Positions 51,619-60,854 of a stretch of 64,000 nt of DNA are shown here, piece by piece. Each line of letters opens with the position of its first letter. The first letter of the stretch is position 1. This stretch comes from Tahibacter amnicola (GTDB taxonomy: Bacteria > Pseudomonadota > Gammaproteobacteria > Xanthomonadales > Rhodanobacteraceae): positions 5,049,465 to 5,113,464 of the forward strand of contig NZ_CP104694.1 of assembly GCF_025398735.1 (NCBI RefSeq). Direction: 5' to 3'. A program made the translations under genes and the position numbers. The notes beneath the pieces were generated by a model. That model saw only the letters and a list, made by a program, of their open reading frames with translations, was not told where the DNA came from and ran no database searches.

Positions 51619-52554
51619 ATGGATGGCACGGAGACGACCAGGGATGCGCTCGTGGTAGGCGGAGGGCCCGCGGGTCTGACGGCAGGGATCTACCTGCGCC
51701 GTTTCCACCGGTCCTGCATGGTGATCGACGCGGGCGAAAGTCGCGCCCGCTGGATTCCCGAGAGCAACAATTGCCCCGGCTTTCCCGACGGTATCCGCGG
51801 GACACGTTTGCTGGAACGAATGCGCGCGCAGGCCGGCACGGTGGGCGTTCCCATCGAGCGCGACCGGGTCGTGCAGATCGCCGCCGGAGACTCCACGTTC
51901 GCCGTGCAGACGCTCGGTGGGCAACGGTGGACGGCCCGCGCGATCGTGATGGCCACCGGCATCACCGACCAGCTTCCGCCATACCCGTGGGTGGAAAAAG
52001 CCATTGCGACGCACGCGCTGCGGCTTTGCGCCATCTGCGATGCCTACGAGGTCACGGACGCGCATATCGGCGTGCACGGACCGTTCGAAGACATACTGTC
52101 CCATGCGCAGTTCCTGAGTACCTTTTCGTCCCGCATTACGCTGTTACCCACCGATGACGGCGATGAAGATACACAGCGCACGGCACGGAAAATCGGCCTG
52201 CAGGTCCTTCCTCCCGGCGAGCTTACGTTCGACGGCAAGCACATCAGCCATCGGAACGGGCACGGCTCGCGCGAAGCGTTCGACACGGTGTACGCCTATT
52301 TCGGCGCCAGCTCTGCCGCCGAGCTGGTTGTTCCCCTGGGGGTCCGCCAGAACAAGAAGCGGGAACTCGAAGTCGACCGCCACCAGATGACTGCCGTGCA
52401 GGGCATCTATGCGGTAGGCGACATTGTCGGCGGGCTCAATCAGATCGCCGTTGCGGTTGGCCAGGCAGCGGTTGCCGCGTGCGCCATCCACGACCGGTTA
52501 CCAGACAATCCCCGCGCACCGCCTGCGGCGCAGGGCCGGGCACGCAGCGCATGA
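51619..52554 (+). CDS. Thioredoxin-reductase-like FAD protein with degenerate NADPH domain (311 aa)
   Basis: The FAD domain is intact: VVGGGPAGLTAGIYL (residues 12-26) at the N-terminus, GIYAVGDIVGGLNQIAVAVG near the C-terminus, and MATGITDQLP in between. The redox pair C-x-x-C is kept at Cys137/Cys140 (RLCAICDAY). The NADPH-binding part, which in TrxR has a G-x-G-x-x-A motif and an HRR-type phosphate loop, reads IGVHGPFEDILSHAQFLS and LLPTDDGDEDT, without a usable glycine motif or basic loop. It may therefore use another electron donor or have lost activity. AAGGAGG precedes the ATG by 7 bases. Confidence 0.87.
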   Translation: MDGTETTRDALVVGGGPAGLTAGIYLRRFHRSCMVIDAGESRARWIPESNNCPGFPDGIRGTRLLERMRAQAGTVGVPIERDRVVQIAAGDSTFAVQTLGGQRWTARAIVMATGITDQLPPYPWVEKAIATHALRLCAICDAYEVTDAHIGVHGPFEDILSHAQFLSTFSSRITLLPTDDGDEDTQRTARKIGLQVLPPGELTFDGKHISHRNGHGSREAFDTVYAYFGASSAAELVVPLGVRQNKKRELEVDRHQMTAVQGIYAVGDIVGGLNQIAVAVGQAAVAACAIHDRLPDNPRAPPAAQGRARSA

Positions 52555-52890
52555 CTGCCGCATTGTCCGGCACTGGCTGCTGATGCTGATCGGCATCGCC
52601 GTAGCCACGCGGGCATGGCGCTAGCGCCAGCGGCGCTGGTTTCTGGTCGCCGCACCAGGTTGTCATCGGAATAGTTCTTGCGGCCGCTGGCGCGCTTTGC
52701 GCCACAACGACGATTCGCGTGCGCATGTGACCTGTCCACACAGATCCGGACCGTAGTACCTCGTCGCCGAGCACCTCGGAGGCGCAGTGGTCGCCCGTTC
52801 GCTGCCGTCCCGGATTTTCCCCGCGAAAATTCACGAGGGAATTCTCGTACTCCCCTTTGCCTTGCGTGAAGGTCCTTGGGAGTCTGATCC
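52555..52890. other. Intergenic region, nothing recognised
   Basis: About 335 bases, no gene. It contains the promoter region for the exported protein at 52891; a small CGAGGGAATTCTCG palindrome lies near 52840. Confidence 0.4.
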
Positions 52891-54696
52891 ATGAAGAAGA
52901 GCATGTTGGCCCGATGTCTCGCCGCGACACTGGCGCTGGCCAGTTCAATTACCGCGGGTGCGGCGGGCACCGAGGGCCAGACCAGTCGTGCACCCGAGCG
53001 GGAGAGCACACTGTGGCGCTTCGGCGCTGAAAAGAACGTCGCAACCTCTGCCGTTCCAGGCGACGCAGTGTTCGGCAACGCGTTCATGACGCTGCGCACC
53101 GAGGGAAATCACGGCGCCGCCATCACCGCATTATGGGTACGAAATACGCAGTATATCGATCAGGACGGCCGCGGCCGCCTGATGCAGATGGCCGTTTTCC
53201 TGGGCGGCAATGGGGAGTGCGTCAACCCCACCGAGGCCGGCTCTGACTTGCCAAAGGACATCGGAACCCAGTCAACACTGCTCTTCGCCCAACTGGACGG
53301 AAGTACCTTTCGCTCCGCCGTGCATCCCGCGTACTGGTATTTCGACCCGGACTTGACACCAGATCCGCCGGCCAATCCCCCACCCCCTTGCCCAGTCGAT
53401 GTACCGCCTTCCCGCGTGTCGCAGGATCTGATGGAAAAGACGGTTGAGATTGGCGTGGAAGGTGATGATCGCCTGGGCCGCCACGTGGGCCGCTACACGA
53501 TGCAGGAGGAAATTTTTGAACGGTACTACGCCGAGATGCCGACGACGTATCTGAACCAGAATTTCTGGAAACTCACGCGGTTCGATCCTGTCACCAGGGA
53601 ATCGCGCGTGTACCCGGCGTTCGATTCCGAGCACGATCCGGGCGGCCCGGCCTCCGAGAGCAATGTCCCGGCAATTCTCTCGACGTGTGATGGGAAGCAC
53701 GCCTATGGCATGTGGTCACCATTTGAAGCCGAAGGCGGCGATTTTGCCTACCGCGTGCACATGTTCGATTTCTCGGAACATGGCTGGTCGAACTCCGCGA
53801 AGTTGAGCGTCACCCGCGGCTGGGGCTCGGGCGGCCCCAACCCACTCGAAGTAACTACCTATTTCACCGCAGGCACGATCGACGAAGTCAAAGCCTCGCT
53901 GGCGCGCATCTATTCCATGTATCCAACCGACGTCCCACGCCAATGGCCGCCCACGGGCGTCATTCCGCCCGGCACGGAGCCGACAGTTTCGTGTGACATC
54001 CTTGGTATTCCGACAGGCACCGCCATTGATCTTCGTGCATTCGATATCACCAGCGCCGATATCTCCACCGGCAACAAGGCAAGATTGTCTGCCCTGAGCA
54101 ACAACGGCACCGTGCTGAATCAGAAGTGGCAGATCGACACCCGCTGGGGCGAGTGGACATCGGATCGCGTGACCGACCTCCTGGGTCTTCCGTCCATCCG
54201 CTCCTTCAGCCACGGTCCGGACCCGGCCGGCATTCCGACAGAGTGGGCGTTGGACAGCACCGGTACAGCCCTGTTCTCCCGCAAATACACGGCCAGCACG
54301 TACAGCTGGAGCACATGGAAAGCAACAACCGTTTCCGGCCTGGGTATCAGTGGCGTCCACACCATCCGCAGCTTCGACCACGAAGGACCAGACGCCGCGC
54401 TCGGGGCGCGCCACCGCCAGACCGTCGTATCCAACGACGGTCGCACGATCTACTTTCGCATCACTACAAACAATGTCTGGGGACCTTGGCACAGCGTTCT
54501 GGTCAGCGCGCAAGGCATTCCCGGATTGACCGCAGTCCGCAGCTTCAGCATGGGTGTCACCCCATCCGGGCTGGTGCGCCAGGACATGCTCTCCAACGAC
54601 GGCCGCCTTGTATACTTCCGTGTATACCATGGCACCGCATGGGGCCCGTGGAACACGACGGTCGTGGCAGATTTGAAGGTACCGGACTACCTCTAG
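52891..54696 (+). CDS. Exported protein with C-terminal WxxW repeats (PLL/tachylectin-like) (601 aa)
   Basis: The signal peptide is MKKSMLARCLAATLALASSI then TAGAA. The first 380 residues form an unrecognised domain with an early proline-rich section (PDPPANPPPPCPVDVPP) and YAEMPTTYLNQNFWKLTRFD. From about residue 395 to the end are three repeats of about 68 residues: WGEWTSDRVTDLLGLPSIRS, WSTWKATTVSGLGISGVHTI and WGPWHSVLVSAQGIPGLTAV, each followed by a RSFxxG or RSFDHEG turn, and a last WGPWNTTVV. Such W-x-x-W blades occur in PLL-type lectins and tachylectin-like propellers, so carbohydrate binding is likely. No catalytic motif is seen in the front half. Confidence 0.8.
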   Translation: MKKSMLARCLAATLALASSITAGAAGTEGQTSRAPERESTLWRFGAEKNVATSAVPGDAVFGNAFMTLRTEGNHGAAITALWVRNTQYIDQDGRGRLMQMAVFLGGNGECVNPTEAGSDLPKDIGTQSTLLFAQLDGSTFRSAVHPAYWYFDPDLTPDPPANPPPPCPVDVPPSRVSQDLMEKTVEIGVEGDDRLGRHVGRYTMQEEIFERYYAEMPTTYLNQNFWKLTRFDPVTRESRVYPAFDSEHDPGGPASESNVPAILSTCDGKHAYGMWSPFEAEGGDFAYRVHMFDFSEHGWSNSAKLSVTRGWGSGGPNPLEVTTYFTAGTIDEVKASLARIYSMYPTDVPRQWPPTGVIPPGTEPTVSCDILGIPTGTAIDLRAFDITSADISTGNKARLSALSNNGTVLNQKWQIDTRWGEWTSDRVTDLLGLPSIRSFSHGPDPAGIPTEWALDSTGTALFSRKYTASTYSWSTWKATTVSGLGISGVHTIRSFDHEGPDAALGARHRQTVVSNDGRTIYFRITTNNVWGPWHSVLVSAQGIPGLTAVRSFSMGVTPSGLVRQDMLSNDGRLVYFRVYHGTAWGPWNTTVVADLKVPDYL

Positions 54697-55634
54697 TGGC
54701 GGCGCTTGGCGATGCGGCACCCGCGTCGCCTGTTCCCCGCCCTGCTCGCGATCCGATCGTGCCGTCTTCTGCCAAATAGCGGCGCGGCGCCCGGACCCGC
54801 CACGTACCAGGACCAGGGATGCGTGCGCTGACGTTGAACGTGCGCATCCCGCTCCAGCAACGAAATTCAACAATACACAGCCACATATCAGCGGCATCAA
54901 CGGTGGCGTACACATCCGTAGTAGCTTCGCCATTCGCATCCCTATCGAATCCACGCCATCGCCAGCAAGCCGGTCTGAAGTGCCTGTGGGCGACTTCAAC
55001 GGCGCCGGGAAAAGTGACCAATTCCAACAACGCGCCCGTCTTTCACACTGGCCCGTCCAAGCTCAAGTCAACCCGACTTTCCCCCGAACTCGCTCTGCTT
55101 GTCGTCTTGAGGTGGATACCTTGGACGTACCAGTCAGCAAAGGACCCGCTCAGCGCTCGGAATTTTCTGATTCATGGTTGTCCAGGAATCGTTGGAGGAA
55201 TCGTTCGCTTGTCGTCTTGAGGTGGATACCTTGGACGTGCCAGTCAGCAAAGGACCCGCTCAGCGCTCGGAATTTTCCGATTCATGGTTGTCCAGGAATC
55301 GTTCGCAGGAATCGGGAATTGCCCGGACTCGGCGTGCCTGGATCAATTATTTTGAGTGATCGTTCAATACCCGGCAGCCGCACCTACCCTGCGATCGACC
55401 GACTGGCCATTCCGTCACGCAAGAACGGCCAGGATTAGCACCGTTCGTCGCCGATATCCGGCATCCGGGAAGCACTATTTCGCTGCTCTGCCAGCGAAGC
55501 TGACGCGCGTCATTCATGACGTTCGCCGTCGATCCATCCGAATGCTCCGCTGGGGCGCTCGAATCCATCTCCTGAGCTGCGCGTCGTTACGGCAGTGGTA
55601 GTGTCGCGCCGCCGATGGACCACTGGACAGCAAG
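54697..55634. other. Gap with a 110-bp direct duplication carrying REP copies
   Basis: Nearly 940 bases without a supported gene. It holds the direct duplication at 55097-55303; the open frames crossing it are repeat-driven. Confidence 0.5.
55097..55303 (+). repeat. Two direct 97-bp copies, period 110, each with a REP-like core (copies E, F)
   Basis: Copy 1 (55097-55193) and copy 2 (55207-55303) differ at only two positions (A/G near 55129, T/C near 55168). Each starts GCTTGTCGTCTTGAGGTGGA and ends with the REP-like core TCGGAATTTTCTGA or TCGGAATTTTCCGA (55157-55170, 55267-55280) followed by TTCATGGTTGTCCAGGAATC. Duplication is therefore recent and includes the core plus about 60 bases of upstream sequence. 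Confidence 0.9.
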
Positions 55635-58079
55635 ATGAGCGCGTATCGATGGATTATGGCGTGGGTATTTGGGCTGTGTGTCCAGACCGCCGGCGCGCAA
55701 GCGCCGCCGTCCGCCTTCGTGACGGACTTCGTCTACGGATCGCAGTACGGCTTCACCAGCATCGTGTTCGATCATGCCGGCCGTCTGCTGGTTGCCGAGA
55801 AGCGCGGGCGCGTCGTCCTCCTGGCGCCTAACGGCAGCGGTGGTTTTGTCACGCCGGCAACAACATTTGCCGATCTGCTGTCATCCGTCGACGCATCTGC
55901 GGAGTGCGGCTTACTGGGGCTTGCGCTGGATCCGGACTACGCCAACACCCGTTATGTTTACTTTTTCTATTCGACACCGACCGACCAGCGACTCACGCGC
56001 GCGACAGTAAATGCGACCTACACCGCGGTCGTACCGGGCTCGGAAATCGTCCTGCTTTCGGGTCTTCCGCGCGAGTCGAACGCGCACAAGGCGGGTGATA
56101 TCCAGTTCAGGCCGGGCGATCCCACCTCCATCTACATCAGCCTTGGCGATGATGGGCGACGCGAACGCTCGCAGGATCTCACCTTCTACAACGGCAAGAT
56201 GTTGCGCGTCGATGCTGCGACCGGCCGCGGCCTTGCCGACAACCCCTACTACGACGGCGACCCGCTGTCGGTTCGCTCGCGCATCTGGGCCATCGGATTT
56301 CGGAACCCCTTCCGCTTCACGTTTCATCCGACGGGCGGGCCTGCCAATGTGATGTACTCGTCGGAGAATGGGGATGCGACGGATCGCCTGTCCTTCGTGC
56401 GCCGCGGATCGAACGGTGCGTGGGGGCCCGGTGGCGACAGCGGTGGTTTTCTCAATCCTCCGGATGCCAACCATCGCGTGCTCACGACGCTCAATCCCGC
56501 CGTGGTCGGCGTGGCCATCAGCCCGAGCGGCCCCTTCGGCACCAACGTGATCTATTGGGCACAGTGGCAGCGCAACATACGACGCTACCAGTTGAGTGGC
56601 GCCAATCTTGATACGGCGACAGCGCTGGACGGCGGCGCCAATTTCAAAAGCGGCACCGCCATGACTATCGACCTGGAGTTCGGTCCCGATGGCCACCTCT
56701 ATGGCACGTGGACGGGCGGTGGCAACGATGCCGGCGACCTGCATCGCATCCGGTATGTGGGAAGCCCACCGCCGGTGGCGGCGTTCGCGACCACGCCCAG
56801 CCCGCCCTCCGGCCAAGCGCCGCTGGCAGTGCAGTTCACCGATCAATCGACCGCGCCCGGCAGCAGCATCAGCAGCCGGCAATGGACCTTCGGTGACGGT
56901 GCGCAGTCAACGGCAACCAATCCGTCGCACACCTACACGCAAGCCGGTGATTACACCGCGACGCTCACCGTGACCAATGCGGTCGGCCAGCAATCGAGCA
57001 CGACGCGTGCAGTGCGCGCGACACGAGCGGTGCAACTGCAGATTACGGGCACCGTGCGCGATGGCCGCTCGCTGGCTGCGCCTGGCCTCGCCGCGCCGAC
57101 GGAGCTGCGAGTCTATCTCGCCAATGGTGTCACGCCGCTGGCAGTAAGCGGCGGCGCCGGCCCCGATGGCAACATCATCGCCATACCGGCAGGCGGGGCG
57201 ATCAATGTCACGGCAAACGTTTCGCTTCCCGGCGACGCGTTGGTGCTCAGTGCAGGCGAACCAACGGGCGACGGCGTACAACCGGCGCGACGCGGCTATC
57301 CGATCCCGGCCGGTGCCGGCCCCCACCCCATTAGCGCACATTTCCATTTGTCGGACACACAGGTCGCCGGGCGTGTACGGGATACACGCGGCACACCGCT
57401 TGCGGTGGATGTCGGTGTGCGGCGCGGCGCATCAGCGTACGCCGTCGCCGGTGGCCGAGACTTTCTTCCAGGCCACGGCCACCCTGCCAGCGGTGTGAAC
57501 CACCGTGTGACGAGCGACGGCCTGGGCTGGTATCACCTGCCCCTGCGTGCGGCAGACGCCGGAACCCCGTTTACGGTGGACGTCGTGGCGGACACCGGCT
57601 ACGCCACGCACGCCCGCATCACGGCGACGCGCACCATCTCCGCTGGCACGCTGGAAATGCTGGACCTGACACCCGGCCTGTGGTCCGGTGGGCAGGCGTG
57701 CGACGAACTCAGCGCCATCCCGGCGACGCCGGCCGTGAACTACGCGACGGCCATCCAGCCGATCTGGAACGCCGCCTGTATCGGATGTCACGCACCGGCA
57801 GCTACCAACAGCGGAGGCCTGGATCTGACCGGTGCCGGCAGCCAGGCAGCACTGGTGGGCGTGGGAAGCAGCGGCGCGCCGGGCGTTCCGCGCGTCAGTA
57901 GCGGACAACCACTGCGCAGCTACCTGATGGAGAAGATCAACTGCGCAAACCCGCAGTCGGGCACACGCATGCGTCCCACCGACGCGATGAGTCTGGCCAA
58001 CCAGGCGTTGATTCGCGACTGGATCAGCCAGCTGCCGCCGCAGCAGGATGGGATATTCAGCGACGGATTTGAGCCGTGA
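55635..58079 (+). CDS. Exported PQQ-type sugar dehydrogenase-like protein fused to PKD and cytochrome c modules (814 aa)
   Basis: After a signal peptide (to about AQA, residue 22) comes a soluble quinoprotein glucose dehydrogenase-like beta-propeller (about 25-380): SIVFDHAGRLLVAEKRGRV, GLLGLALDPDYANTRYVY, His151 in SNAHKAGDIQF at the place of the catalytic His, and WAIGFRNPFRF. A PKD domain follows (about 385-465; WTFGDGAQSTATNPSHTY). A carbohydrate-binding or Ig-like region precedes a cytochrome-c-like module with haem motif CIGCH (Cys715, Cys718, His719) and a later Met in TRMRPTDAMS. The tail is GIFSDGFEP. This combination would pass electrons from sugar oxidation to a covalently bound haem. 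Confidence 0.85.
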   Translation: MSAYRWIMAWVFGLCVQTAGAQAPPSAFVTDFVYGSQYGFTSIVFDHAGRLLVAEKRGRVVLLAPNGSGGFVTPATTFADLLSSVDASAECGLLGLALDPDYANTRYVYFFYSTPTDQRLTRATVNATYTAVVPGSEIVLLSGLPRESNAHKAGDIQFRPGDPTSIYISLGDDGRRERSQDLTFYNGKMLRVDAATGRGLADNPYYDGDPLSVRSRIWAIGFRNPFRFTFHPTGGPANVMYSSENGDATDRLSFVRRGSNGAWGPGGDSGGFLNPPDANHRVLTTLNPAVVGVAISPSGPFGTNVIYWAQWQRNIRRYQLSGANLDTATALDGGANFKSGTAMTIDLEFGPDGHLYGTWTGGGNDAGDLHRIRYVGSPPPVAAFATTPSPPSGQAPLAVQFTDQSTAPGSSISSRQWTFGDGAQSTATNPSHTYTQAGDYTATLTVTNAVGQQSSTTRAVRATRAVQLQITGTVRDGRSLAAPGLAAPTELRVYLANGVTPLAVSGGAGPDGNIIAIPAGGAINVTANVSLPGDALVLSAGEPTGDGVQPARRGYPIPAGAGPHPISAHFHLSDTQVAGRVRDTRGTPLAVDVGVRRGASAYAVAGGRDFLPGHGHPASGVNHRVTSDGLGWYHLPLRAADAGTPFTVDVVADTGYATHARITATRTISAGTLEMLDLTPGLWSGGQACDELSAIPATPAVNYATAIQPIWNAACIGCHAPAATNSGGLDLTGAGSQAALVGVGSSGAPGVPRVSSGQPLRSYLMEKINCANPQSGTRMRPTDAMSLANQALIRDWISQLPPQQDGIFSDGFEP

Positions 58080-58370
58080 ACATCAGGTAGCGGCGCCGGA
58101 CGATCGCGTCGGGCTTGAGCGTGGCCGTCGGCGACCACGTCTCACCGTTGCGCTGGAAGACAAAACCGCTTCCGTCCACTCCGTCGCGCGGTGCGCCGAC
58201 AAACAGGCGATCGCCGGATATCGCGATCGATCCGCCGAAGTGATCCGCCTCAACGCCGTCGGTCACGAACCGGGCTTCCTTCACCCATTGGGTACGGTTG
58301 TGGCGATAGAGATTGACGGCACCGGTAATGTTCTTGCCTACCTTGGTGCGGAAGTACTTGTCGCCGGCAG
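58057..58370 (-). pseudogene. Remnant of an FG-GAP (integrin-like) repeat protein
   Basis: On the minus strand a short frame reads KYFRTKVGKNITGAVNLYR, then QWVKEARFVTDGVEADHFGG and SIAISGDRLFVGAPRDGVDG, ending TATLKPDAIVRRRYLM and a stop at 58057-58059. DHFGGSIAISGDRLFVGAP is the signature of FG-GAP/integrin-alpha repeats. There is no start codon with a ribosome-binding site, no signal peptide, and only one repeat, so it is a fragment of a once longer exported protein. It is squeezed between two plus-strand genes and overlaps the end of the first by 23 bases. Confidence 0.55.
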
Positions 58371-58468
58371 CGGCCTGAGCCGTCCGGCGCCAGCCGCGCC
58401 GTAGGGTATTCCTGCTGTTTTCCCGTTGTGCATTTCATTGTATTCCCGATGCACACAGGAGAACCGCG

Positions 58469-60832
58469 GTGAACAGGTATGCCTTTGGATGTCTCGCGCT
58501 TTGCGGTTTGCTATTGCTGCCAACCCTGCCGGCTCAAGCCAAGGGAGTCCCCGGTCTGGCGTGTTTGCGAACGGTGGACGAGACCTACGACAGCCTGGAT
58601 CGGCTCGCCCGCGACAACCCCACTCTGATTACCGGAATCAATCTGGGGCCGGGCTTCGAGCGGTCGCGCAACCCCTACCTGGGGTATGCCATGCGGGCGT
58701 GGAAACTGACGAACACGGCGACGGACGCAACGACGCCGGGTAAACCGGATATCGTCATTGTGGGTGGCCTGCGCCCCGACGCTCCCAGCCCCCCCGAATC
58801 CATTACGCGATTTGGTGAGTGGCTGGTCGGCCGCTACGGTGCTGACGCCGACGCCACCTGGCTGCTGGACAATTTCCGTTTTCACCTGATTCCCCTGGGA
58901 AATCCGGACGGCCGCAAACACCTCGACCTGGGCTTTTCCAGAGCCAAGAACACCAACTTCCTCGTCTCAGACGGCCAATGCCAATCACTGAACGTTGGTG
59001 TCAGCGTGGATCACAACTTTGCCTACACGTGGGACACACCCCGTTTTAGCGAGGTGTGCGACCACCTCTTCAAGGGACACAGCCCGACCTCCGAGCCAGA
59101 GACAAACCGGTTGTTCGGCTATGTCGTCGGTGTACCCAATATTTTTGGATATCAGGACGGAGTGCTTTCCGACCGGCGAAACGACAACCGATCGAATGCA
59201 GCACCGGCCGACTACAAAGGCCTGTTTATCGAGATGACCAGCTCCAACAGAACGACAACGTCGTGGCCGTGGAGCAATTCGACGGATCCAGCGCCCAATG
59301 GGAACGCATTGCGAACGCTGGCGCGCAGGGTGTCCTGGCATACCAGCGGATCGCCGGAACAGCTTTATGTCACATCGCCAGTGGAGTCGGAGACAGGTCA
59401 TCTATTTGATACCGTCTACGGCCACCTCGGTGCACCTTCACTGCGTTTGACGTGGAATGAAATCCTGGCACCGGATTGCGCTGTCTTTGAAAGAACGATC
59501 TGGCCAGAATCGCTGGCTACGCTACGCTACGCGGCGCGAACCGCCGCCGCTCCGTACCTGTTGGCGTCGGGACCAAACACGCTCTTCACCGAGGCGACAC
59601 CGGCTGTGGTGCCTTTGGGCACACCTGTGACGATCACCGCCACGATTGATGACAGCCACTTCAATCAGAGGCTCGGTGCAGAACCCTTTCAGCCGATTAG
59701 GGCGGCATTGGCCTATGTCGATGGAACGCCGTGGCACAGTACCGGCGCGCCCATCAGCCTTGTGCCAGCGGATGGCGTATTCGATTCGCCGAGCGAAGTC
59801 GTGAGGGGCACCATCAATACACTTGACCTGGCAGTGGGTGTTCACTCAATCACGGTGCAGGGAATCGACAGCTCCGGCCGTGCCGGCACGCCCCGGTCCA
59901 CGCAGTTCCGGATCACCATCCCGGGAAACCAGCCGCCCGCCGTGAATTTTCGGACGCAGCAGATTGGCACCAGCGTCAGTTTCGTGGATGAATCCAGCGA
60001 TACCGACGGCGTCGTAATGACGCGTCTCTGGGACTTCGGCGACGGCACGAAATCGGGCGCCACGCATCCATCGCATACCTATCCGCGTAGCGGCACCTAT
60101 CGGGTCACGCTGACCGCCTTTGACAACCGCAGCGCTAGCCGCACGATCGAACGCGATATCACCGTTGCCGACGTGACCCCTGCTTATCTGTTTCCCGGTA
60201 GCGTGTCGATTCCCGCTGTCGCTGCCGGTTCACACTACCTAGCAATGATTTACGTACCAGCCGGCGCGAGAGACCTGACGATTCGCACTACAGGTGGCAC
60301 TGGCGACGCCGATCTCCTGGTCCGCTACGGCGCCCCGCCTACACAACGAATGCACGACTGCGCTTCTGCAACTCTTGGCAGCACCGAGAGCTGCGCGGTC
60401 GCAGTTCCCTATGCCGGGAGCTACTACATTCTTGTCCCCGCCAACTCGGCCATCAGCGGCACTCAGCTCTCGACCAACTTCACCCTGGCTGCGCCCTTTG
60501 TGGAAAACAACAACTGGCAATCGATCGAAGACCTGCGGACCACCGAAAGCACGGTGTATCTGCCGAACTTCGCGGGCAAGGCCCCCGACAAGGTCTACGT
60601 GCAGGTCGACATCCAGCACACCTATGTAGGCGACCTTGCAATCGACCTGATTGCGCCCGACGGCCGCCAATACAGTCTTTGGCGGAATGAAGGCGGCGAT
60701 ACGGAGGACTTGCGCCGCTTGTTCACGGTCGATGCATCGGCGTCAGGCGGTATGGGTTTCTGGGCCCTCCGTGTGAAGGACAAGTACGCCGGCGACGTCG
60801 GTCGTTTGACATCGTGGTCGCTCCGGTTCTAG
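58469..60832 (+). CDS. Exported M14-like pseudo-carboxypeptidase with PKD, PPC and P domains (787 aa)
   Basis: The signal peptide is MNRYAFGCLALCGLLLLPTL then PAQA. Residues about 30-370 follow a zinc carboxypeptidase (M14) plan: LIPLGNPDGRKHLDLG, GVSVDHNFAYTW and KGHSPTSEPETNRLFG are in place. But the H-x-x-E zinc motif reads GGLRPDAP (Arg102, Ala105), and the third zinc His region reads LFIEMTSSN. Three zinc ligands thus look lost and the enzyme is probably inactive. Next come a PKD domain (about 495-570, WDFGDGTKSGATHPSHTY), a bacterial PPC domain (DADLLVRYG, GSYYILV) and a C-terminal proprotein-convertase P domain (HTYVGDLAIDLIAPDG, GFWALRVKDKYAGD). Start is GTG at 58469 with AGGAG 7 bases upstream. 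Confidence 0.82.
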   Translation: MNRYAFGCLALCGLLLLPTLPAQAKGVPGLACLRTVDETYDSLDRLARDNPTLITGINLGPGFERSRNPYLGYAMRAWKLTNTATDATTPGKPDIVIVGGLRPDAPSPPESITRFGEWLVGRYGADADATWLLDNFRFHLIPLGNPDGRKHLDLGFSRAKNTNFLVSDGQCQSLNVGVSVDHNFAYTWDTPRFSEVCDHLFKGHSPTSEPETNRLFGYVVGVPNIFGYQDGVLSDRRNDNRSNAAPADYKGLFIEMTSSNRTTTSWPWSNSTDPAPNGNALRTLARRVSWHTSGSPEQLYVTSPVESETGHLFDTVYGHLGAPSLRLTWNEILAPDCAVFERTIWPESLATLRYAARTAAAPYLLASGPNTLFTEATPAVVPLGTPVTITATIDDSHFNQRLGAEPFQPIRAALAYVDGTPWHSTGAPISLVPADGVFDSPSEVVRGTINTLDLAVGVHSITVQGIDSSGRAGTPRSTQFRITIPGNQPPAVNFRTQQIGTSVSFVDESSDTDGVVMTRLWDFGDGTKSGATHPSHTYPRSGTYRVTLTAFDNRSASRTIERDITVADVTPAYLFPGSVSIPAVAAGSHYLAMIYVPAGARDLTIRTTGGTGDADLLVRYGAPPTQRMHDCASATLGSTESCAVAVPYAGSYYILVPANSAISGTQLSTNFTLAAPFVENNNWQSIEDLRTTESTVYLPNFAGKAPDKVYVQVDIQHTYVGDLAIDLIAPDGRQYSLWRNEGGDTEDLRRLFTVDASASGGMGFWALRVKDKYAGDVGRLTSWSLRF

Positions 60833-60854
60833 AACTCCGGGCAAAACTACCAGT

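Noticed and set aside
54980-55438. Frame crossing the 110-bp duplication
   Set aside because: Its protein is made of the duplicated DNA with a frame change between copies; no start signal.
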